From: Candidatus Saccharimonadota bacterium
Lineage (GTDB): Bacteria; Patescibacteriota; Saccharimonadia; Saccharimonadales; UBA4665
Direction: 5' to 3'
NCBI GenBank assembly: GCA_025928155.1
Contig: JAICKC010000007.1
Span: 1 to 64,000 of the forward strand
Length of the DNA: 64,000 bases
The translations under genes and the position numbers were made by a program. Position 1 is the stretch's first letter, and each line of letters opens with the position of its first letter. Below are positions 33,515-41,866 of the stretch, piece by piece. The notes below the pieces were generated by a model. The model had not been told where the DNA came from. It did no database searches and saw only the letters and a list, made by a program, of their open reading frames with translations.

Positions 33515-34423
33515 TCAGAGGTGATGGAACTGTTCGTGGACACTTTTTAGGTGCGGATCGGTGACATGGGTGTAAATCTGGGTGGTTGCGATGTTGCTGT
33601 GGCCGAGCATAGCTTGCACGCTGCGCAAGTCAGCACCGTTCATGAGTAGGTTAGTAGCAAACGAGTGTCTGAGTGTGTGCGGGCTGACGTGTTTGGTGAT
33701 GCCGGCGAGCAGGGCATACTGCGCGACCAGCCGTTGCACACTGCGCGCAGTTAGCCGGTGGTAGTTTCCGCTCAAGTCCACCTTTTTGTTGCCGGCAAAC
33801 CGGATAAACAGCGGCTTGGTGTTATCGTGCCGCATATCCATATATTTCTGCAGCCAGTCAGCCGCTTCGGCACTAATAAAAATGGGCCGGTCTTTTTGGC
33901 CTTTGCCGCGCACGGTAAACTCGCGGTGCTTGAGGTTGATGTGGTCGCGGTCAAGTCCCACTAGTTCGCTGACGCGCAAACCCGAGCTGAACAGCAGCTC
34001 CAAGATTGCCCGGTCGCGGGCTCCTGCCAGCCCGCCTATTTTAGGTTGTGCAAACAGTCGTTCCAACTCATCTTCGTCGAGCCAGGTAACTTGTTTGCGC
34101 TTGGACCGCGCGAGTTCAATTTTATCTGCCGTGAGCGCGGGTATGTTGCGCTTGGCGCAAAATTTTAGAAAGCTGCGCAGCGCAATGAGGTGGTAGTTGA
34201 GCGTGGCGGCGCCGAGCTCGTCGCTGACATTGGTGCCCAGACGATTGAGCCACAGGCGCCACTTGCGTACCAGCTCAGCATCAATGTCTGCCACTTTCAA
34301 ATCGCCGGCGTAGTCGAGCAGACGAGTGAGGTAGTGGTCGTAATTGGCGATTGTCTTTTGCGAGCGATTTTGCTCAATCTCCAAGTATTCCAAAAAGTCA
34401 GTCTTGGCTTTGCTGAATTGCAT
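33515..34423 (-). CDS. xer: tyrosine recombinase XerC/XerD family
   Basis: 302 aa with an N-terminal SAM-like DNA-binding domain and the catalytic set: Arg in SSGLRVSELVGL, a Lys in the GKGQKDRPIFI turn, HTLRHSFATNLL (His-x-x-Arg), LGHSNIATTQIYTHV (His and nucleophile Tyr). It resolves chromosome dimers together with FtsK. The minus-strand TACAAT ends exactly 6 nt before the ATG, so the mRNA is probably leaderless. No integrase-specific neighbours are seen, so it is read as the housekeeping Xer. Confidence 0.92.
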   Translation of the reverse strand: MQFSKAKTDFLEYLEIEQNRSQKTIANYDHYLTRLLDYAGDLKVADIDAELVRKWRLWLNRLGTNVSDELGAATLNYHLIALRSFLKFCAKRNIPALTADKIELARSKRKQVTWLDEDELERLFAQPKIGGLAGARDRAILELLFSSGLRVSELVGLDRDHINLKHREFTVRGKGQKDRPIFISAEAADWLQKYMDMRHDNTKPLFIRFAGNKKVDLSGNYHRLTARSVQRLVAQYALLAGITKHVSPHTLRHSFATNLLMNGADLRSVQAMLGHSNIATTQIYTHVTDPHLKSVHEQFHHL

Positions 34424-34527
34424 ATACCTATTGTAACACTGACGACTGTGTTATTTTGCGACATGGAGTTTCTGTAGAAAACAGGCCTTGCATCTGTTAC
34501 AATGCGCGTAGTTAAACAAGGAAATAT

Positions 34528-35031
34528 ATGGAACGAACGCTCATTATTTTTAAGCCGGACGCAGTCATGCGCGGCATTGTCGGCGAAGTTTTGAGCCGCT
34601 TTGAAAAGGTCGGACTCAAGATGGTCGGTGCCAAAATGCTGCAGCCGGATTACGAGCACTACTATCAGCACTACGAGGGCATCGGTACACTCAAAACCCG
34701 CAAAGGTGAAGAGATCTTTGAAAGCCAGCTACGAAATATGCAGCAGGGGCCGGTCATTGCCATGGTGCTCGAAGGTGTAGATGCGGTCGAAACGGTTCGT
34801 AAAATGGTTGGCGCCACCGAACCCAAGAGTGCCCTGCCGGGCACCATTCGCGGTGACTATGCTCACGTTAGTTACGGCGCCGCGAACTCGAGCGGTAAAA
34901 GTGTTTCAAACATTGTACACGCCTCGGCTGACAGCAACGAGGCTAAGCAGGAAATCGCTCACTGGTTTAGCGAGGGTGAGATGTTTAACTACGAAACTGT
35001 TCACGAGCAGTTTACCCAGCCGAAAAAGTAG
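34528..35031 (+). CDS. ndk: nucleoside diphosphate kinase
   Basis: Transfers the gamma-phosphate between nucleotides through a phospho-His. N-terminus ERTLIIFKPDAVMRG is canonical. The active-site loop reads NIVHASADSNEAKQEI where most enzymes have N-x-x-HGSDS: one residue is inserted after HAS. 167 aa is about 20 longer than usual because of extra residues in the middle and at the C-terminus. A ribosome binding site (AAGGAA) is present. It stands upstream of tRNA-Arg. Confidence 0.94.
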   Translation: MERTLIIFKPDAVMRGIVGEVLSRFEKVGLKMVGAKMLQPDYEHYYQHYEGIGTLKTRKGEEIFESQLRNMQQGPVIAMVLEGVDAVETVRKMVGATEPKSALPGTIRGDYAHVSYGAANSSGKSVSNIVHASADSNEAKQEIAHWFSEGEMFNYETVHEQFTQPKK

Positions 35032-35153
35032 ATTAACAGATATAAGTTTGAATACAAAAATTGTTCACCATACTTTTTACTCATTGATAGAGTGAATACA
35101 AAAATGTAAGTAAGCTGCCCCACGAATGCCTGCGGCAATCGCCGGCGCTCGTC

Positions 35154-35193
35154 GGAAAGATTAAAACTTTGTGAGCACGATTTTAATCTTTCC
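35154..35193 (+). repeat. 13-bp inverted repeat just before tRNA-Arg
   Basis: GGAAAGATTAAAA (35154-35166) and TTTTAATCTTTCC (35181-35193) are perfect complements around a 14-nt loop, ending 6 nt before the tRNA. There is no clear U-tract, so it could be the ndk terminator, a processing signal for the tRNA precursor, or both. The preceding AT-rich gap has a 13-nt direct repeat (TGAATACAAAAAT at 35049 and 35093). Confidence 0.6.
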
Positions 35194-35199
35194 TGCATT

Positions 35200-35274
35200 G
35201 CCCCCGTAGTTCAATGGATAAAATAACTCCGTCCTAAGGAGAAGCTTCACGTTCGAATCGTGGCGGGGGCACCA
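35200..35274 (+). tRNA. tRNA-Arg (anticodon CCT)
   Basis: Acceptor GCCCCCG pairs with CGGGGGC, discriminator A, encoded CCA. The anticodon loop is GTCCTAA (CCT, reading AGG). The T-arm has GTTCGAATC. The D-stem and the first anticodon-stem pair are imperfect (a C-A and an A-A opposition), but the acceptor and T-arms are strong. Confidence 0.9.
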
Positions 35275-35289
35275 TCTAACTTTTCTATA

Positions 35290-36270
35290 ATGAATATCGA
35301 TAAATCATCTCTAGAGCAATTGCTCGCCAAATACTTCGATAAGCCGTTCGTGGCCGATCATGTATTTATGGGCGAGGGCAAGGAGAATATAAGTGTAAGG
35401 ATCACGCTCGCAGGCGATAAGATATACATCCTGCGTCTTTGGGGCGACACCCATAGCTATATGGGTGTTCGGCAGCAAAGTGACATCGAGGGTGAGCTTG
35501 ATTTTATGATCCACTGCCACGAGCAAGGTATCCCGGTGCCCAAAATTTATTTGTCACGCGCCGGTAACCGTTACGAAAAAACGCCATCCGGCAAATACTA
35601 CGCAATTATGGATTTCGTTCCCGGCGAACTACCAGCGAACGCTACGCCGGGCATGATTAAACAAATCGCCGAAGCCATGGCGCGGATGAACGTCCTCGCA
35701 GAAACATACCGCTATCCTGCGCCACGTTCATGGCCGGGCACCGTCATAGAAGTAGCCAAAGAACGGCTAGAGCGACTGCCCACGACGCCTGCTGTGGCCG
35801 AGTATATGGGTTTTATAAAACCCATCCAAGCCGCCTTCGAAAAAGCTCTCGAAACAGTCGATCTTAGCGAGTTGCCAAGTGGCCCTATTCACGGCGATAT
35901 CATGTGGGAAAACGTAAAGTTTGAGAGTGAAACGTTGCAGGGGATTTTCGACTTTGACGATTGTCGTAACAGCTACTTCCTGGAAGACATCTCTAAATCG
36001 TTCACTGTCGAATTTGATGACACCAAGCACTGCTTCTTCGGTATCCACGGTCAAAACGTCCAAATATTTCTGGACGCATATGATGCTATCCGGCCGCTAA
36101 CCGAGCGGGAACGTCAGCTGCTCCCACTATTCATGACAGCAAGCTATCTTTCTCGGCTGGCGCGCTACCTTTCGAAGACCGTTGACGGCAAACTGGTGTA
36201 TTTAGATCGTGTCGCAGGGTATCGTGAGCAATACGAGCAGAATCCGTCATTCTTTTTGCCGGCCGAGTAG
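35290..36270 (+). CDS. aminoglycoside phosphotransferase-family kinase
   Basis: 326 aa starting at ATG 35290, 16 nt after the tRNA. The catalytic loop HGDIMWENV (His201, Asp203) and the Mg-binding DFDD (221-224) define the APH/choline kinase/homoserine kinase II group. Family members phosphorylate small alcohols or amino alcohols; the substrate cannot be read from sequence, and a role in drug resistance should not be assumed. The N-terminal lobe is present (FMGEGKENISVRITL). Confidence 0.82.
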   Translation: MNIDKSSLEQLLAKYFDKPFVADHVFMGEGKENISVRITLAGDKIYILRLWGDTHSYMGVRQQSDIEGELDFMIHCHEQGIPVPKIYLSRAGNRYEKTPSGKYYAIMDFVPGELPANATPGMIKQIAEAMARMNVLAETYRYPAPRSWPGTVIEVAKERLERLPTTPAVAEYMGFIKPIQAAFEKALETVDLSELPSGPIHGDIMWENVKFESETLQGIFDFDDCRNSYFLEDISKSFTVEFDDTKHCFFGIHGQNVQIFLDAYDAIRPLTERERQLLPLFMTASYLSRLARYLSKTVDGKLVYLDRVAGYREQYEQNPSFFLPAE

Positions 36271-36328
36271 CCCGGGCGAGGCGCTGTAGCCTAACCACAT
36301 CCTGGTAAAATCTTGCTACAATACGCAT

Positions 36329-36904
36329 ATGGTAAAAGAGAAGGCCAAGCAGTCCACGCCGGTTGTTAAGGTCAAATATTTCCCCGACCAATTTGATAAC
36401 GAGGAAGTACTATATGTATTCCGCAAGCATCCCATTGTGATGCGCAAAGGCCTGATATGGGGCTCACTCGGCCTACTTGTCGGGCCGCTCTATACACTCA
36501 TTCTCACCTATGCGCATGCCGATAATCCGCCGAGCATGACATTTTTTTACATGAGCTTTGTAGTAAGTATCGCACTCGCCGGCCTCCTATTTTTCCCGGA
36601 TTGGATGAGCTGGTACTACAGCGTGTTTATCGTGACCGACCAGCGGTTTATCCAGATCACTCAAAAGGGCTTTTTTCATCGCAGTGTGGTCGATATGGCA
36701 CTCAATCAGATCCAGATGGTCAACTACGAGATCTCCGGCCTGCAAGAGACGCTGCTCGGATATGGTACGATAATGATGCAAACTTTTGTCGGAGATTTGG
36801 TAGTTCACTACATCCACCACCCGCAGCATATCCAGAAGCATATGCTCGAAATCCTGCGTAGCGAAGGCGTGCAGGTGGCGGATTCTCCGGCAGGACAGCA
36901 ATAA
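36329..36904 (+). CDS. membrane PH-domain protein (YdbS/DUF304-like)
   Basis: 191 aa: cytoplasmic start, two membrane helices (about residues 42-62 and 70-92), then a bPH2-like domain (VFIVTDQRFIQITQKGFFHR, continuing with the helix ending at about residue 175). Such proteins are common in Saccharibacteria and Firmicutes without firm function. TACAAT ends exactly 6 nt before the ATG, so the mRNA is likely leaderless. The next gene follows after 1 nt. Confidence 0.75.
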   Translation: MVKEKAKQSTPVVKVKYFPDQFDNEEVLYVFRKHPIVMRKGLIWGSLGLLVGPLYTLILTYAHADNPPSMTFFYMSFVVSIALAGLLFFPDWMSWYYSVFIVTDQRFIQITQKGFFHRSVVDMALNQIQMVNYEISGLQETLLGYGTIMMQTFVGDLVVHYIHHPQHIQKHMLEILRSEGVQVADSPAGQQ

Positions 36905-36905
36905 T

Positions 36906-38030
36906 ATGAAACGACGAACTCCACGAGCTCCGCATATAGATACTAAGCGTTTGCGTACTAACGTCCGTAGCGTACGCAATGTTATCCCGCCCGTACCTAA
37001 GCGCTTCAAAAAAGTGAAGGGTGAGGAACGCATCCAGGAAGCGTTCGAAAACATCCCTCGCATTACTAACGAAACGGTGGCAGAGCACCGTGAAGACGTG
37101 CTCCGCGGCGCCCGCAAGTATAAATACCCGCTGGCGCACAGCAAGCACCGTATTGTTATTATCTCGACCGGGCTTATTGTGCTTGCCGTGGTAACCTTTT
37201 TTGTGTACAGCGCGCTGGCACTTTACCGGTTCCAAAGTTCATCGGGCTTTATTTACCGCATCACGCAGGTAGTCCCGTTCCCGGCGGCCCGGGCGGGCAA
37301 AAGTTTTGTGGCGTACGAAAACTACTTGTTTGAACTGCGCCGCTACAAGCACTACTACCAGACCCAGCAGCAAGTTGACTTTGGCAGCAAAGACGGCCAG
37401 CGGCAGTTAGCACAGTATAAGCCGCAGGCCATGGATGAAGTCCTGCAGGCGGCTTATGTAAAACAGCTGGCTGCCCAGAATCATGTTTCGGTGACAAGCG
37501 CGGATTTGAGCGCTGAGCTGCAATCACTGCAGGCCCAGAATCAGTCGAGTGCGCAGGAGCTGGCCGATGTAACTAACAAGTTCTTTGGTTGGTCCATGGA
37601 TGACCTAAAGCGCGAGTTGCGCCAGGAGCTGCTGGCGCAAAAGGTTGCAGCCGCACTCGATACGGCGGCCCAGGCGCGCGCCAACAGCATCCTTGCCCAG
37701 GTACAGAGCGGGACGGACTTCGGCACTTTAGCTGTCCAGAACTCTGATGCGTCTGATAAAGCCAGTAATGGTCAGTATGCCGACGGCGCTATAACGCTCG
37801 CCAGCACCGACGTGCCGGCGGCCGTAGCGCGCCAGCTGCAAACTATGCAGGTGGGGCAGACCAGTGGTGTTATCCAAGCGGGCAATACGTTCGAGATCGT
37901 GAAGCTGCTTGCCGACAACAATGGCAAGCTGCAGGCGGCGCACATCTCCGTCAATATTACGCCGATTGCCACGTACGTGGCGCAGTATCAAAAGGCCCAC
38001 TCGAGCCACGTCTTTATCAAGGTTGACTAG
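36906..38030 (+). CDS. membrane-anchored SurA/PpiC-like foldase
   Basis: 374 aa. A basic cytoplasmic part of about 80 residues leads into one membrane helix (about 81-103). Outside is a SurA N-like helical domain (VAYENYLFELRRYKHYYQ to about residue 260), then a PpiC-type parvulin domain recognisable by ANSILAQVQSGTDFGTLAVQ and GQTSGVIQAGNTFEIVKLL. It would help folding of exported proteins such as the pilins and surface proteins here. Some parvulin catalytic residues cannot be placed, so it may act as a chaperone only. Confidence 0.75.
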   Translation: MKRRTPRAPHIDTKRLRTNVRSVRNVIPPVPKRFKKVKGEERIQEAFENIPRITNETVAEHREDVLRGARKYKYPLAHSKHRIVIISTGLIVLAVVTFFVYSALALYRFQSSSGFIYRITQVVPFPAARAGKSFVAYENYLFELRRYKHYYQTQQQVDFGSKDGQRQLAQYKPQAMDEVLQAAYVKQLAAQNHVSVTSADLSAELQSLQAQNQSSAQELADVTNKFFGWSMDDLKRELRQELLAQKVAAALDTAAQARANSILAQVQSGTDFGTLAVQNSDASDKASNGQYADGAITLASTDVPAAVARQLQTMQVGQTSGVIQAGNTFEIVKLLADNNGKLQAAHISVNITPIATYVAQYQKAHSSHVFIKVD

Positions 38031-38108
38031 TTTAGCCCCGCCTGCAGAGAGGTTGCCTCTTAAGCTATTGGGGTGGTAAGATGTTGCTAAAGCTTAAAAA
38101 CACAAAAC

Positions 38109-40058
38109 ATGCGACAAAAGCAGCCAGATATAGCAACTCGTAGTGTAGCGCGTGTCGTGGCTATGGCCAGAAAGACTCGCCGATTCTGCGTGCGTACGCG
38201 CAACGGTGCCTGGGGCGCTGTGGGCCGGGTCTTGGCGTTTGCGTATCGCAATAAACAAATGCTCGTGCGTGCCGGCATGGGTTCAGGAGCCCTTCTGGTA
38301 GTGGCTGGCATTGTGTACTACAGCGTGCCTGCCTCGGCGGACGCCAAGAGCCGTAAGGTGGCAGTGAATGAGCCTATGGAGGTTGCCTTCTCCCATCCAG
38401 TACACAGTGCCAGGTATAAGGTTTCGCCGGCCATCACGGGCAGTTGGCACGTTTCCAAAAACTTTATGGGTGCTATTACGGCCGTGACTTTTGAGCCGGC
38501 CAGCGCGCTAAAGCCGAACACCACGTACAATGTAACGCTTAGCGGCATACGCCCATTGCTCGGCGTGGCAGAAGCAACCAAAACGGTCAGCTTTACGGCC
38601 GATAAGCTAGAACACGTTCGCCTCGTAAGCCCGGCGGCCACTAACGTTCTGGTTCAAAGCAACGTAGTAGTGGCTATGGCCGCGCCGAACCGCGGTGTAC
38701 GCCGGCTCGTAGTGCAAAGCAGCGACGCGCCGCTCGTCAGTACCAATCCGAAATCCATCGACGACCGGCGATTCACCTGGCAGTTCGCTCATGAGCTTAA
38801 GCAGGGCACTGTATACCATTTGGTGCTCACAGACCTCAATCGGCCGGCTGGCCAGCAATTACTGCAAGCCATTGCGTTTACCACCGTGAGCGAACCAAAA
38901 ATCGCAGCCGCGACCACCACTGACCACCTGTACCCTAACCAGCCCATCACGGTCGCCTTCGACCAGCTAATGGAGCAGTCCAGCAAGGCGGTTACTTTCA
39001 GCTGTGTGGGTGTCGGCAAGTGGCAGGACGCCAAGACGTACACTTTTACGCCGGCTACGTTGCCGGCAGGCACAGCCTGTCCTTACACCGTGCACAAAGG
39101 TGCGCGCAGCACAGTGGGCGGCGTAATTGAGACAGATCAACAATTCAACGTCAGTTCACCAGGCGCAGCCTATGTGGTGTCGGCGGCGCCGAGTGGTGCG
39201 GGTATAGCCTTAAGCAAGGGTATTAGCGTAACTTTCGACCAGCCAGTTGATCACAAATCTGCCCAGAGCGCTTTCAGCATGTCCCCCGCATTACCGGGAA
39301 CATTCAGTTGGGCGGACAATACAATGTCGTTTAAGCCCGCTACGCTCGACTACCAGATGACGTATCAAATCGGCCTGAAGGCCGGCGTGGTCGCAGTGTA
39401 CGGCCTGCCGAGCACCCAGGCTTTATCCGTCAGCTTTGCGACCCTACCGCAAACCATCAAGCTGAATGTGCCAGGCTATCGTCAGCAGTACGCGCTCAGC
39501 TGCGAAGAGGCGTCGCTGCGCATGGCGCTGGCGTACCGGGGCATAGGTGTGAGCGACATGGATGTATTGCAAGCGGTCGGATACGATCCGCAATCACGGA
39601 ACACGAGTACTACGCCCAATGTATGGCAGGATCCAAACCAGATGTTTGTTGGCGACAAGGATGGTAAAGAAGGTGTGACGGGCTGGGGGGCATACGGCCA
39701 ACCCATCGCCATAGCAGCGCATGTACTGGGGGGTAGCGCTGCATTCGTAGCAGGTATTACACCGCAACGGATTTCCGCAGCGATTCATGATAACGACCCA
39801 GTAGTAGTCTGGGGTGTGGTAAGCGGGCAATCTCCTAGAATAGACAGCTGGAATACCGATGACGGTGATGGCCTGGTAACTGTTGCCGACAATGCCCACG
39901 TCCGCACAGTCTACGGGGTAGTAGGGAGCGCCAGCAATCCGCTCGGCTTTTACCTGCACGACCCGCTTATCGGGGATGTCTACTGGACGACTGCGCAGCT
40001 ACAGGCCAATATGACGGCTAACGGCCAGCTTCCAACTCAAGGCGTTATCGTTTTCTAA
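38109..40058 (+). CDS. surface protein with Ig-like repeats and C39-like peptidase domain
   Basis: 649 aa. A basic N-terminus and membrane helix (about residues 55-75) precede three or four SbsA-type Ig-like repeats (for example MEVAFSHPV, ITVAFDQLM, ISVTFDQPV starts). From about residue 455 there is a papain-like C39 domain: Cys465 in SCEEASLRMAL, His597 in HVRTVYGV and Asp618 in HDPLIGD form a plausible triad. C39-like proteins usually cut peptides at the cell surface. The architecture suggests a wall-anchored protease acting on its own surface proteins, a host or competing peptides. It is followed by tRNA-Asp. Confidence 0.82.
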   Translation: MRQKQPDIATRSVARVVAMARKTRRFCVRTRNGAWGAVGRVLAFAYRNKQMLVRAGMGSGALLVVAGIVYYSVPASADAKSRKVAVNEPMEVAFSHPVHSARYKVSPAITGSWHVSKNFMGAITAVTFEPASALKPNTTYNVTLSGIRPLLGVAEATKTVSFTADKLEHVRLVSPAATNVLVQSNVVVAMAAPNRGVRRLVVQSSDAPLVSTNPKSIDDRRFTWQFAHELKQGTVYHLVLTDLNRPAGQQLLQAIAFTTVSEPKIAAATTTDHLYPNQPITVAFDQLMEQSSKAVTFSCVGVGKWQDAKTYTFTPATLPAGTACPYTVHKGARSTVGGVIETDQQFNVSSPGAAYVVSAAPSGAGIALSKGISVTFDQPVDHKSAQSAFSMSPALPGTFSWADNTMSFKPATLDYQMTYQIGLKAGVVAVYGLPSTQALSVSFATLPQTIKLNVPGYRQQYALSCEEASLRMALAYRGIGVSDMDVLQAVGYDPQSRNTSTTPNVWQDPNQMFVGDKDGKEGVTGWGAYGQPIAIAAHVLGGSAAFVAGITPQRISAAIHDNDPVVVWGVVSGQSPRIDSWNTDDGDGLVTVADNAHVRTVYGVVGSASNPLGFYLHDPLIGDVYWTTAQLQANMTANGQLPTQGVIVF

Positions 40059-40112
40059 GCGAGCATTGCTTTTTACCTCTGACCCTGCTAAACTTACCCC
40101 TGTTACGCACGA

Positions 40113-40189
40113 GGGCTCGTAGTGAAGAGGCCTATCACGCCTCCCTGTCACGGAGGAGATCGCCGGTTCGAATCCGGTCGGGCCCGCCA
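40113..40189 (+). tRNA. tRNA-Asp (anticodon GTC)
   Basis: Acceptor GGGCTCG/CGGGCCC (one T-G pair), discriminator G, encoded CCA. Anticodon stem CCTCC/GGAGG with loop CTGTCAC; T-arm CGCCGGTTCGAATCCGGTC. Complete cloverleaf. Confidence 0.95.
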
Positions 40190-40203
40190 AGTTGCTAGTA
40201 CTT

Positions 40204-40235
40204 AAACCATCTCAATTAAATGAGATGGTTTTGTT
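40204..40235 (+). terminator. intrinsic terminator after tRNA-Asp
   Basis: AAACCATCTCA (40204-40214) pairs perfectly with TGAGATGGTTT (40221-40231) around ATTAAA, followed by TGTT. It also overlaps the promoter region of the Nudix gene (TACACT at 40235-40240). Confidence 0.8.
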
Positions 40236-40246
40236 ACACTAGGAGC

Positions 40247-40642
40247 ATGAAATTACAGGTCGGCGTAAAGCTACTTATTAAAAATAGAGATGGGCGATAT
40301 CTGCTGATTCAACGCAGCGAACCTCTACCTGATGGAACCGGTATAAAGTGGGATATTCCCGGAGGCCGTATCAATACCGACGAGCCGCTCAAGGATGCCT
40401 TAATCAGAGAAGTAAAAGAAGAGATTAATGTTGAGCTAAGCAGTGATCTCGAGCTTCTCGAAGCGCAAGATGTAATTTTACCCGAACTTGATCTTCATGT
40501 TGTACGGCTAACGTATAGTACGAGCCTGAACGAGAATATTGAATTAGGTTCAGAGCATAAAAGTTTTAAATGGGTTACTCAGCAAGAAGCGTTGGACCTG
40601 AATACAGATCCCTATCTTCACAAAGTTTTGGAAACCCTGTAA
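40247..40642 (+). CDS. Nudix hydrolase
   Basis: 131 aa from ATG 40247 (AGGAG at 40241-40245). The Nudix box is GGRINTDEPLKDALIREVKEE followed closely by IN in place of the usual xGU end, with the REVKEE metal-binding core intact. The substrate is unknown; small stand-alone Nudix proteins clean up oxidised or non-canonical nucleotides. The gene is more AT-rich than its neighbours and lies between a tRNA and a long palindrome, which may indicate acquisition by transfer. Confidence 0.88.
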   Translation: MKLQVGVKLLIKNRDGRYLLIQRSEPLPDGTGIKWDIPGGRINTDEPLKDALIREVKEEINVELSSDLELLEAQDVILPELDLHVVRLTYSTSLNENIELGSEHKSFKWVTQQEALDLNTDPYLHKVLETL

Positions 40643-40674
40643 AACAGTTCCAAGCATCCAAGGTAACGGCCCGC

Positions 40675-40715
40675 CAAAGTAAAATACCCATACAAAGTAT
40701 GGGTATTTTACTTTG
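40675..40715 (+). terminator. 19-bp perfect palindrome after the Nudix gene
   Basis: CAAAGTAAAATACCCATAC (40675-40693) and its exact complement (40697-40715) enclose a 3-nt AAA loop. The descending arm is T-rich on both strands, so it may work as a bidirectional terminator; it is longer than any other terminator in the window. Confidence 0.7.
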
Positions 40716-40771
40716 AGGAGACAGCCTTACTGCGTAAGGTTGCTACCGCGCATTACAATATATGTAACGCT

Positions 40772-41290
40772 ATGAGCAAGAAGACGTTACCTTTTGATGC
40801 GATGCTTGAATCGGAAGACGAGTTTGCCGAGATGTATCAGTCGTATCAGCAGCCGATTTACCGGTTTTTGTTTTGGCGCACCCGCGACGAGGCGACTAGC
40901 GACGACCTAACGAGCAGTGTATTCGAAAAGGCCTGGCGGGCGCGGGCGAGTTTTCATGGTGGCTCCGTTCAAGCATGGCTGTATAGGATTGCCCGCAATA
41001 CGCTGACTGACCATTGGCGCCGCAAGCAGGCACTGCCGCTGGAGAACGCTGAACAGCTCGCGAACGAAGACACGGTAAGCGTAGCGGAACAGCTTGATAC
41101 TGACCAAGCCGTGGCGGAATTGCGGGTGGCGCTTCGGCAGCTGCCGAGCGATATGCGTCGATTAGTGGAACTGCGGTTTATAGAAGGGCTGTCGGCGAAA
41201 CAGGTGGGAGAGCGACTGGGCATGACGGAAGGTAACGTGCGCGTAGTGCAGTACCGCGCGCTCAAGCGGATGAGGAAGTTATTATCGTGA
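40772..41290 (+). CDS. ECF-type RNA polymerase sigma factor
   Basis: 172 aa with sigma region 2 (EMYQSYQQPIYRFLFWRTRD, SSVFEKAWRARASF, AWLYRIARNTLTDHWRR) and region 4 (LPSDMRRLVELRFIEGLSAK, then a helix-turn-helix GERLGMTEGNVRVVQYRAL). No region 1 or 3, as in ECF factors. A TACAAT hexamer lies about 15 nt before the ATG. The next gene overlaps by 4 nt and has a membrane helix, the usual arrangement for a sigma factor and its anti-sigma factor. Confidence 0.92.
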   Translation: MSKKTLPFDAMLESEDEFAEMYQSYQQPIYRFLFWRTRDEATSDDLTSSVFEKAWRARASFHGGSVQAWLYRIARNTLTDHWRRKQALPLENAEQLANEDTVSVAEQLDTDQAVAELRVALRQLPSDMRRLVELRFIEGLSAKQVGERLGMTEGNVRVVQYRALKRMRKLLS

Positions 41291-41826
41291 AACGTGAACT
41301 ACAGACAACGCTCAAACATGAGCTACTGAGCGCTGGGGCATCGAAGTCCGAGGCTGATGAACTCGCGGCTGTAGCACAGCGCTTGCAGGCCTTACGGGCC
41401 ATACCGGAGAGCCAAACGACACGGCCGCATTTCAGGCTGGTGCCAGTTTTGTCGGTGGCGGTCGTGGCACCCCTAGTGGGCATGGCCCTGGTGACGTTTT
41501 CGCAACCTAGCCTGCCTGGTAGTTGGCTGTACCCGGTCAAACGCTTGTCGGAAAATACGGCGGTGGCTGCAAATCCGAATTACCGCGCTACACTCATGAT
41601 GCGTCGGGCGGATGAGGTGCGCCAGCTCGTCGCGGACGATGCAGGTGCCGATAAGGTTTCGGCAACGCTCAGTACGTATCAGGCTGAGGCGACAGCTTAC
41701 AAGTCGGTCAACTATCCTGCGTTTACCTATTGCCGCTCCAACCTAAAGCAGGCGGAACAGCACGCCAATTCGGCGGAAAAGGCGCAAATAGCCGCCGTGC
41801 TGAAAAATCTGGGAGATGTTAACTAA
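41287..41826 (+). CDS. DUF5667-like membrane protein, candidate anti-sigma factor
   Basis: 179 aa, GTG start inside the sigma gene stop. A cytoplasmic helical N-terminus of about 50 residues is followed by one membrane helix (about 56-76) and an outside domain with the motif PGSWLYPVKRLSEN, which is characteristic of DUF5667 proteins. Two-gene coupling to the ECF factor and the single-pass topology support an anti-sigma role, but no ZAS zinc motif is present. The outside domain could sense envelope state. Confidence 0.72.
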   Translation: MKRELQTTLKHELLSAGASKSEADELAAVAQRLQALRAIPESQTTRPHFRLVPVLSVAVVAPLVGMALVTFSQPSLPGSWLYPVKRLSENTAVAANPNYRATLMMRRADEVRQLVADDAGADKVSATLSTYQAEATAYKSVNYPAFTYCRSNLKQAEQHANSAEKAQIAAVLKNLGDVN

Positions 41827-41866
41827 AAGTCTGTAACAAACTACCCCAGAAGGCGTTAGCTTTGGT

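Noticed and set aside
33515-34423. Phage or integron integrase
   Set aside because: Length, motifs and single-gene leaderless promoter fit a housekeeping Xer; no att sites, cassettes or phage genes are adjacent.
35290-36270. Antibiotic-resistance aminoglycoside kinase
   Set aside because: The catalytic motifs define only the broad APH/choline/homoserine kinase group; no resistance-gene context or mobile element is present.
39999-40190. Minus-strand frame across tRNA-Asp
   Set aside because: It is the reverse translation of the tRNA gene, a common false gene in databases.
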